Source: Paracoccus sphaerophysae
GTDB lineage: Bacteria > Pseudomonadota > Alphaproteobacteria > Rhodobacterales > Rhodobacteraceae
NCBI RefSeq assembly: GCF_000763805.1
Contig: NZ_JRKS01000006.1
Span: 1-64,000, forward strand
Length of the DNA: 64,000 bases
Reading direction: 5' to 3'
This document shows, in pieces, positions 53,852-61,932 of the stretch. The translations under genes were made by a program, and so were the position numbers. The notes beneath the pieces are model-generated. The model had not been told where the DNA came from. It did not search any database and was given only the letters and a program-made list of their open reading frames with translations. Each line of letters starts with the position of its first letter. Within the stretch, counting starts at the first letter, position 1.

Positions 53852-55672
53852 TCAGCCCTCGGCGCGGGCCTGCCGCTTGCGCTCGTGCGGGTCCAGGTGG
53901 CGCTTGCGCAGCCGGACGATCTTGGGCGTAACCTCGACCAGCTCGTCGTCGTCGATATAGGCGATGGCCTCTTCCAGCGACATCCGCACCGGGGGCGTCA
54001 GCCGCACCGCCTCGTCGGTCCCCGAGGCGCGGACGTTGGTCAGCTTCTTGCCCTTGAGCGGGTTCACCTCCAGGTCGTTGTCGCGGGAATGTTCGCCGAT
54101 GATCATCCCCTCATAGACCTGTTCCTGCGCGCCGATGAACAGCTTGCCGCGTTCTTCCAGATTCCACAGCGCGTAGGCCACCGAAACCCCGTTCTCCATC
54201 GAGATCAGCACGCCCTGCCGGCGGCCCGCGATCGGGCCCTTGTAGGGGGCCCAGTCGTGGAAGATGCGGTTCAGCACGCCGTTGCCACGCGTGTCGGTCA
54301 TGAATTCGCCCTGATAGCCGATCAGCCCGCGCGAGGGGACATGGGCCACGATCCGGGTCTTGCCGTGCCCGGCCGGGCGCATCTCGACCAGGTCGCCCTT
54401 GCGGGCGCCGGTCAGCTTGTCGATCACCGTGCCGGTATAGTCGTCATCGACGTCGATGATGACCTCCTCGACCGGCTCCAGCCGCTCGCCGCCGTCCTCG
54501 CGGAAGATGACGCGGGGGCGCGAGATCGACAGCTCGAAGCCCTCGCGGCGCATGTTCTCGATCAGCACGCCCATCTGCAGCTCGCCCCGGCCCGAGACGA
54601 CGAAGGCGTCGCCGCCGGGCGTGTCCTCGACCTTGATGGCGACGTTCGATTCGGCCTCCTTCATCAGCCGCTCGCGGATCACCCGCGACTGGACCTTGGT
54701 GCCGTCGCGGCCGGCCAGCGGGCTGTCGTTGATCCCGAAGGTCACGCTGATGGTCGGCGGGTCGATCGGCTGGGCGGGCAGGGGGGCGTCGACCTCGGGC
54801 GCGCAGATCGTGTCTGCGACGGTGGCCTTGGCCATGCCGGCGAGCGTCACGATGTCGCCCGCCTCGGCCACGTCGATCGGCGTCTGGGTCAGGCCGCGGA
54901 AGGCGAGGATCTTGGAGATGCGGAACTGTTCGACCCGCTCGCCGTCGCGGCTCAACGCCTTGACGGTGTCGCCGGCCTTGGCGCGGCCGGCCTCGACCCG
55001 GCCGGTCAGCAGCCGGCCCAGGAACGGATCGGCGCCCAGGGTGACGGCGAGCATCTGGAACGGCTCGGCCTCGCGGGCGATCTGCTTCGGCGGCTCGACA
55101 TGGCGCAGGATCAGGTCGAACAGTGCGCTCATGTCCTGTTTCGGGCCGTCCATCGTCTCGTCGGCCCAGCCGTTCACGCCCGAGGCGTAGACATGCGGAA
55201 AATCCAGCTGCGCGTCCGAGGCGCCGAGGTTGGCGAAGAGGTCGAAGACCTCGTTCAGCGTCTGATCCGGCTCGGCCGCGGGCTTGTCGACCTTGTTCAG
55301 CACCACGATGGGCCTGAGGCCCAGCGCCAGCGCCTTCGAGGTCACGAACTTGGTCTGTGGCATCGGGCCTTCGGCGGCATCGACCAGCAGGCAAACGCCG
55401 TCCACCATCGAGAGAATGCGCTCCACCTCGCCGCCGAAATCGGCGTGGCCGGGGGTGTCGACGATGTTGATCCGGGTCCCCTTCCATTCGACCGAGGTCG
55501 CCTTGGCCAGGATGGTGATGCCGCGTTCGCGTTCGATGTCGTTGCTGTCCATCGCGCGTTCCGCGACGGCCTGGTTTTCGCGGAACGACCCCGACTGCTT
55601 CAGCAGCTGGTCGACCAGCGTGGTCTTGCCGTGGTCAACATGGGCGATGATGGCGATGTTGCGGATATCCAT
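53852..55672 (-). CDS. typA: Ribosome-associated GTPase TypA/BipA
   Basis: BipA is an EF-G-like GTPase that aids 50S assembly and adaptation to cold and stress. The 606-aa protein begins at the ATG at 55672, in [21 protein letters not shown] (G1). Further motifs are RERGITI (G2), [14 protein letters not shown] (G3) and LNKVDKPAA (G4). The BipA C-terminal region has [17 protein letters not shown] and the basic end [18 protein letters not shown]. It is complete. Confidence 0.96.
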   Translation of the reverse strand: MDIRNIAIIAHVDHGKTTLVDQLLKQSGSFRENQAVAERAMDSNDIERERGITILAKATSVEWKGTRINIVDTPGHADFGGEVERILSMVDGVCLLVDAAEGPMPQTKFVTSKALALGLRPIVVLNKVDKPAAEPDQTLNEVFDLFANLGASDAQLDFPHVYASGVNGWADETMDGPKQDMSALFDLILRHVEPPKQIAREAEPFQMLAVTLGADPFLGRLLTGRVEAGRAKAGDTVKALSRDGERVEQFRISKILAFRGLTQTPIDVAEAGDIVTLAGMAKATVADTICAPEVDAPLPAQPIDPPTISVTFGINDSPLAGRDGTKVQSRVIRERLMKEAESNVAIKVEDTPGGDAFVVSGRGELQMGVLIENMRREGFELSISRPRVIFREDGGERLEPVEEVIIDVDDDYTGTVIDKLTGARKGDLVEMRPAGHGKTRIVAHVPSRGLIGYQGEFMTDTRGNGVLNRIFHDWAPYKGPIAGRRQGVLISMENGVSVAYALWNLEERGKLFIGAQEQVYEGMIIGEHSRDNDLEVNPLKGKKLTNVRASGTDEAVRLTPPVRMSLEEAIAYIDDDELVEVTPKIVRLRKRHLDPHERKRQARAEG

Positions 55673-55710
55673 GAGGGGCGCGCGGTCCTGATCGGAAAGG
55701 TTGCGGCCCC

Positions 55711-55992
55711 CTAGCGCAGACCGGCCCCGCGCGCCACCCCCGGCGTGAGCGGACGGCACGCGACAAGGGTCACGACCATGAACAGCCCGGCGAGGATCAC
55801 CGAGCCGAACCCCAGCCCCTGCCCGGCCGGGCCGAGATCGAACCCAGTCCGAGGGCGGCGCTGAAGGCGGTGAAGACAGCCGACAGCCCGGCCGCGACCA
55901 CGGCACCGGCGAGGATGCTGCCCCAGTCGACATAGCCGCGGTCCGTCTGCTGGACGGGCGCGGCGCTGTCGCGGATGCGCGCTTCCGATCAT
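55711..55992 (-). pseudogene. Remnant of a PhnA-like/YrzE-type membrane protein
   Basis: Two minus-strand frames each hold part of one membrane protein. The first reads RGYVDWGSILAGAVVAAGLS then FTAFSAALGLGSIS. This VDWGxILAGAVVA start is typical of PhnA-like membrane proteins of alphaproteobacteria. After a break near 55840 a second frame reads GQGLGFGSVILAGLFMVVTLVA and ends at 55711. The piece is too short (about 90 codons) and lacks most of the family length, so it looks like a decayed gene with a deletion. Confidence 0.5.
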
Positions 55993-55996
55993 TCCA

Positions 55997-56071
55997 TCAG
56001 CGCAGGCCGAGCATCGACAGGATGAACAGGACGACGACGACCAGGCCGACGATGTAGATGATCGAATTCAT
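55997..56071 (-). CDS. 24-residue single-helix membrane peptide
   Basis: The ORF reads MNSIIYIVGLVVVVLFILSM and ends LGLR. It has a strong ribosome site (AAAGGAAC, eight bases before the ATG on the minus strand). Nearly the whole chain is one membrane helix with a C-terminal arginine. The sequence resembles tiny conserved hypothetical proteins of proteobacteria; the role is unknown. Confidence 0.6.
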   Translation of the reverse strand: MNSIIYIVGLVVVVLFILSMLGLR

Positions 56072-56323
56072 GACGGGTTCCTTTGTGCTGGATGGGACAG
56101 GCGCGCCCCGGTTGCTTTCGGTAAACAGCAGGGAACGGGTCCAGTTCCTTGCGTGGCGGGCTTTCGCGGTTTTGCCAGGCTGCACGGCAGGCCAGCCGAC
56201 CCGCGGACCAGAGTGATCTTGACCGGCGGGGCAGGGCTCGGGCATCACGGGGGCAACCGTTGCGCCCGCAACGATCCTGCCGCGCAACCGCCCCAGCGCG
56301 CGATCCCACGAGGACCGACGACC

Positions 56324-56815
56324 ATGCAGATCGAGACCTTCTTTCCCTATCGGCTCGCCGTCACCGCCGAGGCGTTCTCGCGCCAGCTGGTCGCCGTCTA
56401 TGGCCGCGAATACGGGCTGTCGCGCGAGGAATGGCGGCTTTTGTTCCTGCTCGAGGATGCCGGGTCGCTGAACTCGTTGGAACTGTCGAACCGCACCTCG
56501 CTGGACAAGGTGCAGGTCAGCCGGGCCGCCGCGCGGCTGGAGGGCAAGGGGCTGATCACCCGCGAGATCCTCGACTCCGACCGCCGCCTGCGCGATTTCA
56601 CCATCACCCCGGCCGGCGAGGCGCTGTTCCTGCGTGCGTTCCGCGATGTGGAACGGCGCGCGGCGGAGATCCTCGGCGCGATGGACCCCGACGACCTCGC
56701 GGCGTTCGAACGGGGGGTTGCGGCGCTGGACCAGGCGATGGCGCGCGTGACCCAGCCCGGTAGCGGCCGGGGCGCGGCCTTCCCGCGGCCGCGGGGGGCG
56801 GCAGGGGCCGGCTAG
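56324..56815 (+). CDS. MarR family transcriptional regulator
   Basis: The 163-aa protein has the MarR winged helix: YGREYGLSREEWRLLFLLEDAGSLNSLELSNRTSLDKVQVSRAAARLEGKGLITRE, then the wing SDRRLRDFTITPAG. A helical dimer end follows. The start follows ACGAGGACC. It directly precedes the homogentisate region, where three GTTGCA-NN-TGCAAC palindromes lie. MarR proteins bind such short inverted repeats, and aromatic acids are common ligands, so it is the likely regulator of the hmgA/fahA genes. Confidence 0.9.
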   Translation: MQIETFFPYRLAVTAEAFSRQLVAVYGREYGLSREEWRLLFLLEDAGSLNSLELSNRTSLDKVQVSRAAARLEGKGLITREILDSDRRLRDFTITPAGEALFLRAFRDVERRAAEILGAMDPDDLAAFERGVAALDQAMARVTQPGSGRGAAFPRPRGAAGAG

Positions 56816-56837
56816 GGCGCCGCCGATTTTATTTCAT

Positions 56838-56867
56838 TTGACCCGAATCATCCGGCTGCGGCATATG
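56838..56867 (+). promoter_or_regulatory. Likely sigma-70 promoter before the hmgA remnant
   Basis: TTGACC (56838-56843) is a good -35 box. CATATG (56862-56867) at 18-base spacing is a weaker -10. The region is clearly less GC-rich than its surroundings. A regulator palindrome begins on the next base. Confidence 0.5.
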
Positions 56868-56881
56868 GTTGCAACTGCAAC
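56868..56881. promoter_or_regulatory. Palindrome A, putative MarR operator
   Basis: GTTGCA-AC-TGCAAC is a perfect inverted repeat with a two-base centre, placed directly downstream of the putative -10 box. A bound regulator would block transcription start. The same pattern recurs at 57009 and 57029. Confidence 0.6.
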
Positions 56882-56904
56882 GACTGCCGGGGAAGGAGGA
56901 GCCG

Positions 56905-56985
56905 ATGACCCGTCTGCAGGACGACTATGCCGATTGCTGGGCGTCGCTGGAAAAGACCTTCGATGGCACGCCGGGCGAAAAGTGA
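56905..56985 (+). pseudogene. hmgA: Remnant of homogentisate 1,2-dioxygenase (last ~22 codons behind its start)
   Basis: An excellent ribosome site (AAGGAGG) and ATG lead into a 26-residue frame, MTRLQDDYADCWASLEKTFD and the end GTPGEK. The segment LQDDYADCWASLEKTFDG matches, to my recollection, the C-terminal end of HmgA proteins, which finish with LQ-D-Y-x-CW-x-GL-x-x-F-D. So the promoter, ribosome site, start and last codons of hmgA seem to remain while the roughly 430-codon body is gone. An independent small peptide gene cannot be excluded. Confidence 0.5.
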
Positions 56986-57008
56986 CCCGCGCTGCTGCGG
57001 CCGGGATG

Positions 57009-57043
57009 GTTGCGGCTGCAACTTTATCGTTGCAATTGTAACG
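57009..57043. promoter_or_regulatory. Palindromes B and C upstream of fahA, putative MarR operators
   Basis: GTTGCG-GC-TGCAAC (57009-57022) and GTTGCA-AT-TGTAAC (57029-57042) each differ from palindrome A by one base in the arms. Their centres are 20 bases apart, two helical turns, so two dimers would bind the same DNA face. They lie 45-79 bases before the fahA start. Confidence 0.6.
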
Positions 57044-57087
57044 ATACTCGTCCATTTTCTCGCTACCAGGAACCACGCAAGGCTGCC

Positions 57088-57933
57088 ATGCAGCACAGCT
57101 GGGTCGAATCCGCCAACGATCCCGAGGGCGATTTCCCTCTGGCGAACCTGCCCTATGGGGTGTTCTCGGTGGCCGGCGAGCCGCCCCGCTGCGGCGTCGC
57201 CATCGGCGACCGGATCGTCGACCTGGCGGCGGCCGAGCCGGCCGGGCTGATCGACGGGGAGGGCACCTTTGCCCGCCCCGCGCTGAACGACTTCATCGCG
57301 CTGGGCCGCGAGACCTGGGCCGCGACCCGCGCCCGGCTGACCGAACTGCTGGCCGCGGAGGGCGGCAACCCCGACCTGCCTACCGTGGCGATGGCCGACG
57401 CCACGCTGCACCTTCCGATCCGGGTGACCGAATACACCGACTTCTATGCCTCGAAGAACCACGCCTTCAACGTAGGCGTGCTGTTCCGCGGGCCGGAAAA
57501 CGCGCTGCCGGCGCAGTGGACCCACATGCCGATCGGCTATAACGGCCGCGCTTCGCCGGTGGTCGTCTCAGGCACCGACCTGCACCGCCCGATGGGCCAG
57601 CTGAAGGGCGAGGACGGCCCGATCTGGGCGCCGTGCAGGCGGCTGGACCTGGAACTCGAGATGGGCGCCGTCGTCGGCGCCGACTCGGCGCTGGGCGACC
57701 AGGTCAGCGTGGAACAGGCCGAGGCGATGATGTTCGGTTATGTGCTGCTGAACGACTGGTCGGCGCGCGACGTGCAGGCCTGGGAATACCAGCCGCTGGG
57801 CCCGTTCCAGTCCAAGGCGCTGGGCACCACCATCAGCCCCTGGATCGTGACAACTGCCGCGCTGGAGCCGTTCCGCTGCGAAGCTACCGGGACGACCACT
57901 GGTCGCATGGCGGCGAGGGGCCGGCGGCGCTGA
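57088..57933 (+). pseudogene. fahA: Fumarylacetoacetase, C-terminally truncated
   Basis: FahA splits fumarylacetoacetate, the last step of tyrosine breakdown. The N-terminal 265 residues fit: ANLPYGVFSVAGEPPRCGVAIG, the metal/catalytic segment EYTDFYASKNHAFNVG, the metal glutamates in LDLELEMGAVVG and LNDWSARDVQAWEYQPLGPF. After ISPWIVTTAALEPFRCEA the family sequence ends, replaced by TGTTTGRMAARGRRR and a stop. About 140 C-terminal residues of the usual 410-430 are missing, including substrate-binding parts. The junction runs straight into TRAP permease sequence, so a deletion joined two genes. Confidence 0.75.
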
Positions 57934-58427
57934 ACCAGCCGGCGGATGTCCCCGGCCACATCCCCGGCCGGACCCAGCACCGGGATTCGGCGGCCTATCG
58001 CCTGCTCGCCCTGGCCGCCGGCGGGCTGATCCTGGCGCTGATCGCCGTCACCTGCATCGACGTCGTGGGCCGTTATCTGATGAACCGCCCCTTCGGCGGC
58101 GCCTATGAGCTGACCCAGATCCTGCTGGCAGCGCTGGTCTTTGCGGCGCTGCCGCTGACCTCGGCCGATGGCGGCCATGTCGAGGTCGACCTCGCCCTGC
58201 ACCTGTTCCCGCTGCCCGTGCAGCGGGCGATGGCGCGGATCGCGGGCCTCGTGTCCGCGGTGGCGCTGGCCTATTTCGCCTGGCGGCTGGTCCGCATCGG
58301 CCTGACCCAGGCCGCCGAACACACCCCCAGCGCCTCGCTGGCCCTGCCGATGGCGCCGCTGGCGTTCCTCGCCGCGGCAAGCTGCGCCGGCTCGGCCGTG
58401 GTGATGGCTGCAAGGAGACCCGAATGA
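57930..58427 (+). CDS. TRAP transporter small permease, start codon not found
   Basis: The frame encodes a DctQ-like protein with four membrane segments: LLALAAGGLILALIAVTCIDVVGRYLMNRP, then GAYELTQILLAALVFAALPLT, DGGHVEVDL and two more helices to VVMAARRPE. No ATG, GTG or TTG is in a fitting place upstream. The frame stays open into the end of fahA; the coordinate given begins at a CTG. The true N-terminus was probably lost in the fahA deletion. It overlaps the large permease by four bases (ATGA). No binding-protein gene is present. Confidence 0.6.
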   Translation: MNQPADVPGHIPGRTQHRDSAAYRLLALAAGGLILALIAVTCIDVVGRYLMNRPFGGAYELTQILLAALVFAALPLTSADGGHVEVDLALHLFPLPVQRAMARIAGLVSAVALAYFAWRLVRIGLTQAAEHTPSASLALPMAPLAFLAAASCAGSAVVMAARRPE

Positions 58428-59733
58428 CGACCTCGCTGATCGCTCTGGCCGTCCTGCTGGCGATGGTCTTCGTCCGGGTGCCCATCGCCTTTGGCATGGC
58501 CATCGTCGGCGGCATCGGCTTTGGCCTGCTGCGCGGGTGGGAGCCCGCCGGCGCCATGGTCGGCAACGCCGTCTTTGAAACCGGGCTGAACTATTCGCTG
58601 TCGGTGGTGCCGCTGTTCATCTTCATGGGCAACATCCTCGCCGGCTCGGGCATCGCCCAGGGGCTGTTTGCCGCCGCCGACCGCATCTTTGGCCGGATGC
58701 GCGGGGGGCTCGCGATGGCGACGGTGCTGTCCTGCGGCGGCTTCTCGGCCGTCTGCGGGTCGTCGCTGGCGACCGCCGCCACGATGACCAAGGTCGCCAT
58801 GCCCTCGATGCGCCGCTTCGGCTATGCCGACAGCCTGTCCACCGGGGCCATCGCCGCCGGCGGCACGCTGGGCATCCTGATCCCGCCCTCGGTGGTGATG
58901 ATCGTCTATGGGCTGCTCGTCGAAGGCGAGATCGGCAAGCTGTTCCTGGCCGGCATCATCCCCGGCATTGTCGGCATCCTCGGCTATCTGCTGGCGGTGA
59001 TGGTTGCGGTGCGGATGAACCCGTCGCTGGCCCCCGCGGTCGGCGAGCCGCTGCCGCTGTCGCGCAGCGACCTGGTCAGCGTGGCCGCGGTGCTGGCGCT
59101 GTTCGCCTTCATCATGATCGGCATCTATAGCGGGCTGTTCACCCCGATCGAGGCCGCCGGGATGGGCGCCGCGACAGCGATGATGATCGCGCTGGTGACC
59201 GGGGACTCACCCGCCGCGCCCTGTGGACGGCGCTGGTCGACAGCGCCACCGCCTCGGCGATGATCTTCGCGATCATCATCGGGGCCGAGATCTTCGGCAA
59301 CTTCGTGACCTTTGCGGGCCTGCCGGACGCGCTGTCGGACCTGGTCGATCAACTGGGCCTGTCGCCCTGGATGGTGATGGTCGTCATCGTGCTGATCTAC
59401 ATGGTGCTGGGCTGCTTCCTGGAAAGCCTGTCGATGATCCTGCTGACCGTGCCGGTGTTCTTTCCGCTGGTGTCGGGGATGGATTTCGGGCTGGAAATCC
59501 TGTCCAGCCCCGAGGCGGTGATGATCTGGTTCGGCATCATCGTGGTGGTGGTGACGGAAATCAGCCTCATCACCCCGCCGATCGGCATGAACGTGTTCGT
59601 GCTGCGCTCGGTGATGCCGGACGTGCCGCTGCGGACGATCTTTCGCGGCGTCTCCTGGTTCTGGGCCTCGGACATCGTGCGGCTGGCGCTGATCGTGGCC
59701 GTGCCGTGGCTGTCGCTGGCGCTGTATTCGTGA
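58424..59733 (+). pseudogene. TRAP transporter large permease with frameshift
   Basis: From ATG 58424 (behind AAGGAGACC) the frame encodes DctM sequence, including GLNYSLSVVPLFIFMGNIL, AAGGTLGILIPPSVVMIVYG and FTPIEAAGMGAATAMM, as far as LVTGDSP. It then runs out of frame to a stop at 59263. The other frame carries LTRRALWTALVDSATASAMIF and the rest, ITPPIGMNVFVLRSV, ending at 59733. One missing base near 59204-59208 (GGGGACTCACC) explains it. Rejoined, the protein would have about 436 residues, a normal length. Confidence 0.8.
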
Positions 59734-59740
59734 ACCGCGC

Positions 59741-59766
59741 GCGGCCGGCGTTGACGCGCCGGCCGC
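59741..59766. terminator. Convergent terminator between TRAP genes and hppD
   Basis: GCGGCCGGCG-ttgacg-CGCCGGCCGC is a 10-bp perfect stem between the convergent stops. No strong T run follows, so efficiency is uncertain. Confidence 0.55.
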
Positions 59767-59775
59767 CGCAATTTC

Positions 59776-60867
59776 TCAGGACGCCCTGAGAACGCCGCGG
59801 TCGATCTGGTCCTGCTCGATGCTTTCGAAGAGCGCGCGGAAATTGCCCTCGCCAAAGCCGTCATCGCCCTTGCGCTGGATGAATTCGAAGAAGATCGGCC
59901 CGATCACCGTCTTCGAGATGATCTGCAGCAGGATGCGCGTCTCGCCGCCATCCACCGCGCCCTCGCCGTCGATCAGGATGCCGTGGCGGGCCATCGCCTC
60001 CAGCGGCTCGTCGTGGCCCACGACGCGGTGTCGCGACATCTCGTAATAGCTCATCAGCGGCTTGGGCATGAATTTCAGCCCCCGCGCGGCAATCGCGTCG
60101 GTGGCCGAATAGATGTCGTCGCAGCCGACGGCGATATGCTGGATGCCCTCGCAGTTATAGCGCTTGAGGTATTCGACGATCTGCCCGGTCTCGCCCCGGT
60201 CCTCGTTGATCGGGATGCGGATGCGGCCGCAGGGCGAGGTCAGGGCGCGGCTGAACAGGCCGGAATACTTGCCCTCGATGTCGAAGAACCGGATCTGGCG
60301 GAAGTTGAACAGCCGGCCGTAGAAGTCGAACCAGGTGTCCATGTTCCCCTTGAACACGTTGTGGGTCAGGTGGTCCAGGTAGTGGAAGCCCACCCCGGCC
60401 GGCTTGGGCGGGGCGACGAAGTCGAAATCGGCATAGGGGTTGGCGCCCGGGCCATACTGGTCGGTGAAATAGATCAGCAAGCCGCCGATGCCGACGATGG
60501 CGGGCCAGTCGACCGTCTTGGCACCCTCGAACGGGGTCGCGCCGTTCCTGACCGCGTGGTCAAAGGCGTGCTGGGCGTCCACCACGCGCCAGGCCATCGC
60601 CGGGGCGCAGGGGCCGTGTTCCTCGACGAAATCCCGCGCGTGGCTGCCCGGCTCGTGGGTCAGCACATAGGTGATGTCGCCCTGCTGCCACAACTCGATG
60701 GCGCGGGTCTTGTGGCGGGCGGTCAGCGCAAAGCCCATGCGCTGGAACAGTTCCCGGGCGGCGTCGGGGTCGGGGTGGGCAAACTCGACGAACTCGAAGC
60801 CGTCGGTGCCGGCGGGGTTCTCGGCGGTGATCCGGGCGCGGGGGGCGTCGTGAGGGAAGGATCCCAT
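59776..60867 (-). CDS. hppD: 4-Hydroxyphenylpyruvate dioxygenase
   Basis: Hpd converts 4-hydroxyphenylpyruvate to homogentisate, the second step of tyrosine catabolism. The 363-aa protein is intact, with iron ligands H166 (YLDHLTHNVF), H244 (GIQHIAVG) and E328 (IFFEFIQRKGDDGFGEGNF), and the C-terminal helix that gates the site. It is the only undamaged enzyme of the pathway here. With hmgA and fahA lost, homogentisate made by it could accumulate and oxidise to brown pyomelanin unless copies lie elsewhere. It is divergent from the Lrp gene. Confidence 0.96.
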   Translation of the reverse strand: MGSFPHDAPRARITAENPAGTDGFEFVEFAHPDPDAARELFQRMGFALTARHKTRAIELWQQGDITYVLTHEPGSHARDFVEEHGPCAPAMAWRVVDAQHAFDHAVRNGATPFEGAKTVDWPAIVGIGGLLIYFTDQYGPGANPYADFDFVAPPKPAGVGFHYLDHLTHNVFKGNMDTWFDFYGRLFNFRQIRFFDIEGKYSGLFSRALTSPCGRIRIPINEDRGETGQIVEYLKRYNCEGIQHIAVGCDDIYSATDAIAARGLKFMPKPLMSYYEMSRHRVVGHDEPLEAMARHGILIDGEGAVDGGETRILLQIISKTVIGPIFFEFIQRKGDDGFGEGNFRALFESIEQDQIDRGVLRAS

Positions 60868-60998
60868 GGGCGGAAGGTTCCTGCTGGCGTGTGCTGCGAC
60901 CAAGTGTCGCGTAGGTTGCCAGCGAGATGGGCGTAAAGTTGGCGGTCTTTGCGACTCACTATGCGTGATCCGCGCGCAGTTTGCGCCTAACATGCGGC

Positions 60999-61454
60999 AT
61001 GGACGCAACCGATCTCAAGCTGCTGGCCGCGCTGCAACGCCGCGCCGACATGACCGCGCAGGAGCTGGGCGAGCATCTGAACCTGTCCCCCAGCCAGGCC
61101 GCGCGCCGCCGCGCCCGGCTCGAGGCGCAGGGCGTCATCGCGGGCTATCGCGCGCGGCTGGACCCGGCGCGGCTGGGGCTGGACGTGCAGGCCTTCGTCG
61201 AGGTCCAGATGACCGCCCACAACGCCGAAAATACCGCCAGTTTCCTGCGGCTGGTCGGCACCCTGCCGCAGGTCGTGGCCTGCTGGACCCTGACCGGAGA
61301 CGCCGATTATCTGCTGCGGGTCTGGTGCGACGATCTGCTGGCGCTGAACGCGCTGATCCAGAACCGCCTGCTGCCGCATCCGGCGGTGGCGCGGGTGCAA
61401 AGCCAGATCGTCATGGACCAGCCCAAGGCCGATGCCGGCCTGCCGCTGGGCTGA
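60999..61454 (+). CDS. Lrp/AsnC family transcriptional regulator
   Basis: The 151-aa protein has the Lrp helix-turn-helix (DLKLLAALQRRADMTAQELGEHLNLSPSQAARRRARLEAQGVI) and a C-terminal RAM/ACT-like domain (VQAFVEVQMTAHN to VRVQSQIVM). The divergent 131-base gap to hppD suggests it controls hppD and itself, with an aromatic amino acid as likely effector; this is inferred from position. The start is the ATG at 60999. Confidence 0.92.
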   Translation: MDATDLKLLAALQRRADMTAQELGEHLNLSPSQAARRRARLEAQGVIAGYRARLDPARLGLDVQAFVEVQMTAHNAENTASFLRLVGTLPQVVACWTLTGDADYLLRVWCDDLLALNALIQNRLLPHPAVARVQSQIVMDQPKADAGLPLG

Positions 61455-61467
61455 AACGCCAAATGAA

Positions 61468-61493
61468 AAAAGGGACGCTCGCGCGCCCCTTTT
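61468..61493. terminator. Convergent terminator after the Lrp gene
   Basis: AAAAGGG-a-CGC-tcgc-GCG-c-CCCTTTT, a stem of ten pairs with one mismatch, A-rich and T-rich at the ends, between the Lrp gene and the convergent TIGR02300 gene. Confidence 0.7.
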
Positions 61494-61515
61494 CGTCAGG
61501 CCGGTCTGGGCTGGA

Positions 61516-61836
61516 TCAGTCCTCGTCGGACTCGGGCACGTCGGCGATCTCGTCCAGCGAGACGTCTCCATCGTCGTCGTCGTCATCCAGCAGATCGTCG
61601 TCCAGATCGCCGGAATCGTTGCCGTCATCCAGATCGTCCTCGATCACCTCGTCATCGGCGGTGTCGCGGTTCGCCGCCTTTTCGGCGATCAGCGAGCGTG
61701 ACCGCGCGGTCGCGAGGCTTTCGGCCGAGAATTCGGTCCCGCAGGCGGGGCAGGTCATCGGGTCGTTGCGGAGATCATAGAAACGCGCGGCGCAGACGGG
61801 GCAAAGGCGCTTGGTGCCCCATTCCTCTTTGGGCAT
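61516..61836 (-). CDS. TIGR02300 (FYDLN acid) zinc-ribbon protein
   Basis: This 106-aa protein belongs to an alphaproteobacterial family named for the FYDLN motif (seen here as FYDLRND) and an acidic tail. A zinc ribbon is formed by C12, C15, C29 and C32 (CPVC...CPAC). The last 45 residues are mostly Asp and Glu, including long Asp runs. The function is unknown; a zinc ribbon plus acidic tail suggests contact with a basic protein partner. Confidence 0.93.
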   Translation of the reverse strand: MPKEEWGTKRLCPVCAARFYDLRNDPMTCPACGTEFSAESLATARSRSLIAEKAANRDTADDEVIEDDLDDGNDSGDLDDDLLDDDDDDGDVSLDEIADVPESDED

Positions 61837-61932
61837 GGTGTTCTCTTTTCGCCAAAGGTCAGGTAAATCCGGGTTCCCCTGCCATAGGGTGCCGGGGGTG
61901 TCAAAGGCTTTCGCCGGGATGGGCGGGACGGG

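Noticed and set aside
53852-55933. A longer typA starting at 55933
   Set aside because: The added 87 residues are frame-shifted remnant sequence; the conserved BipA start is the ATG at 55672.
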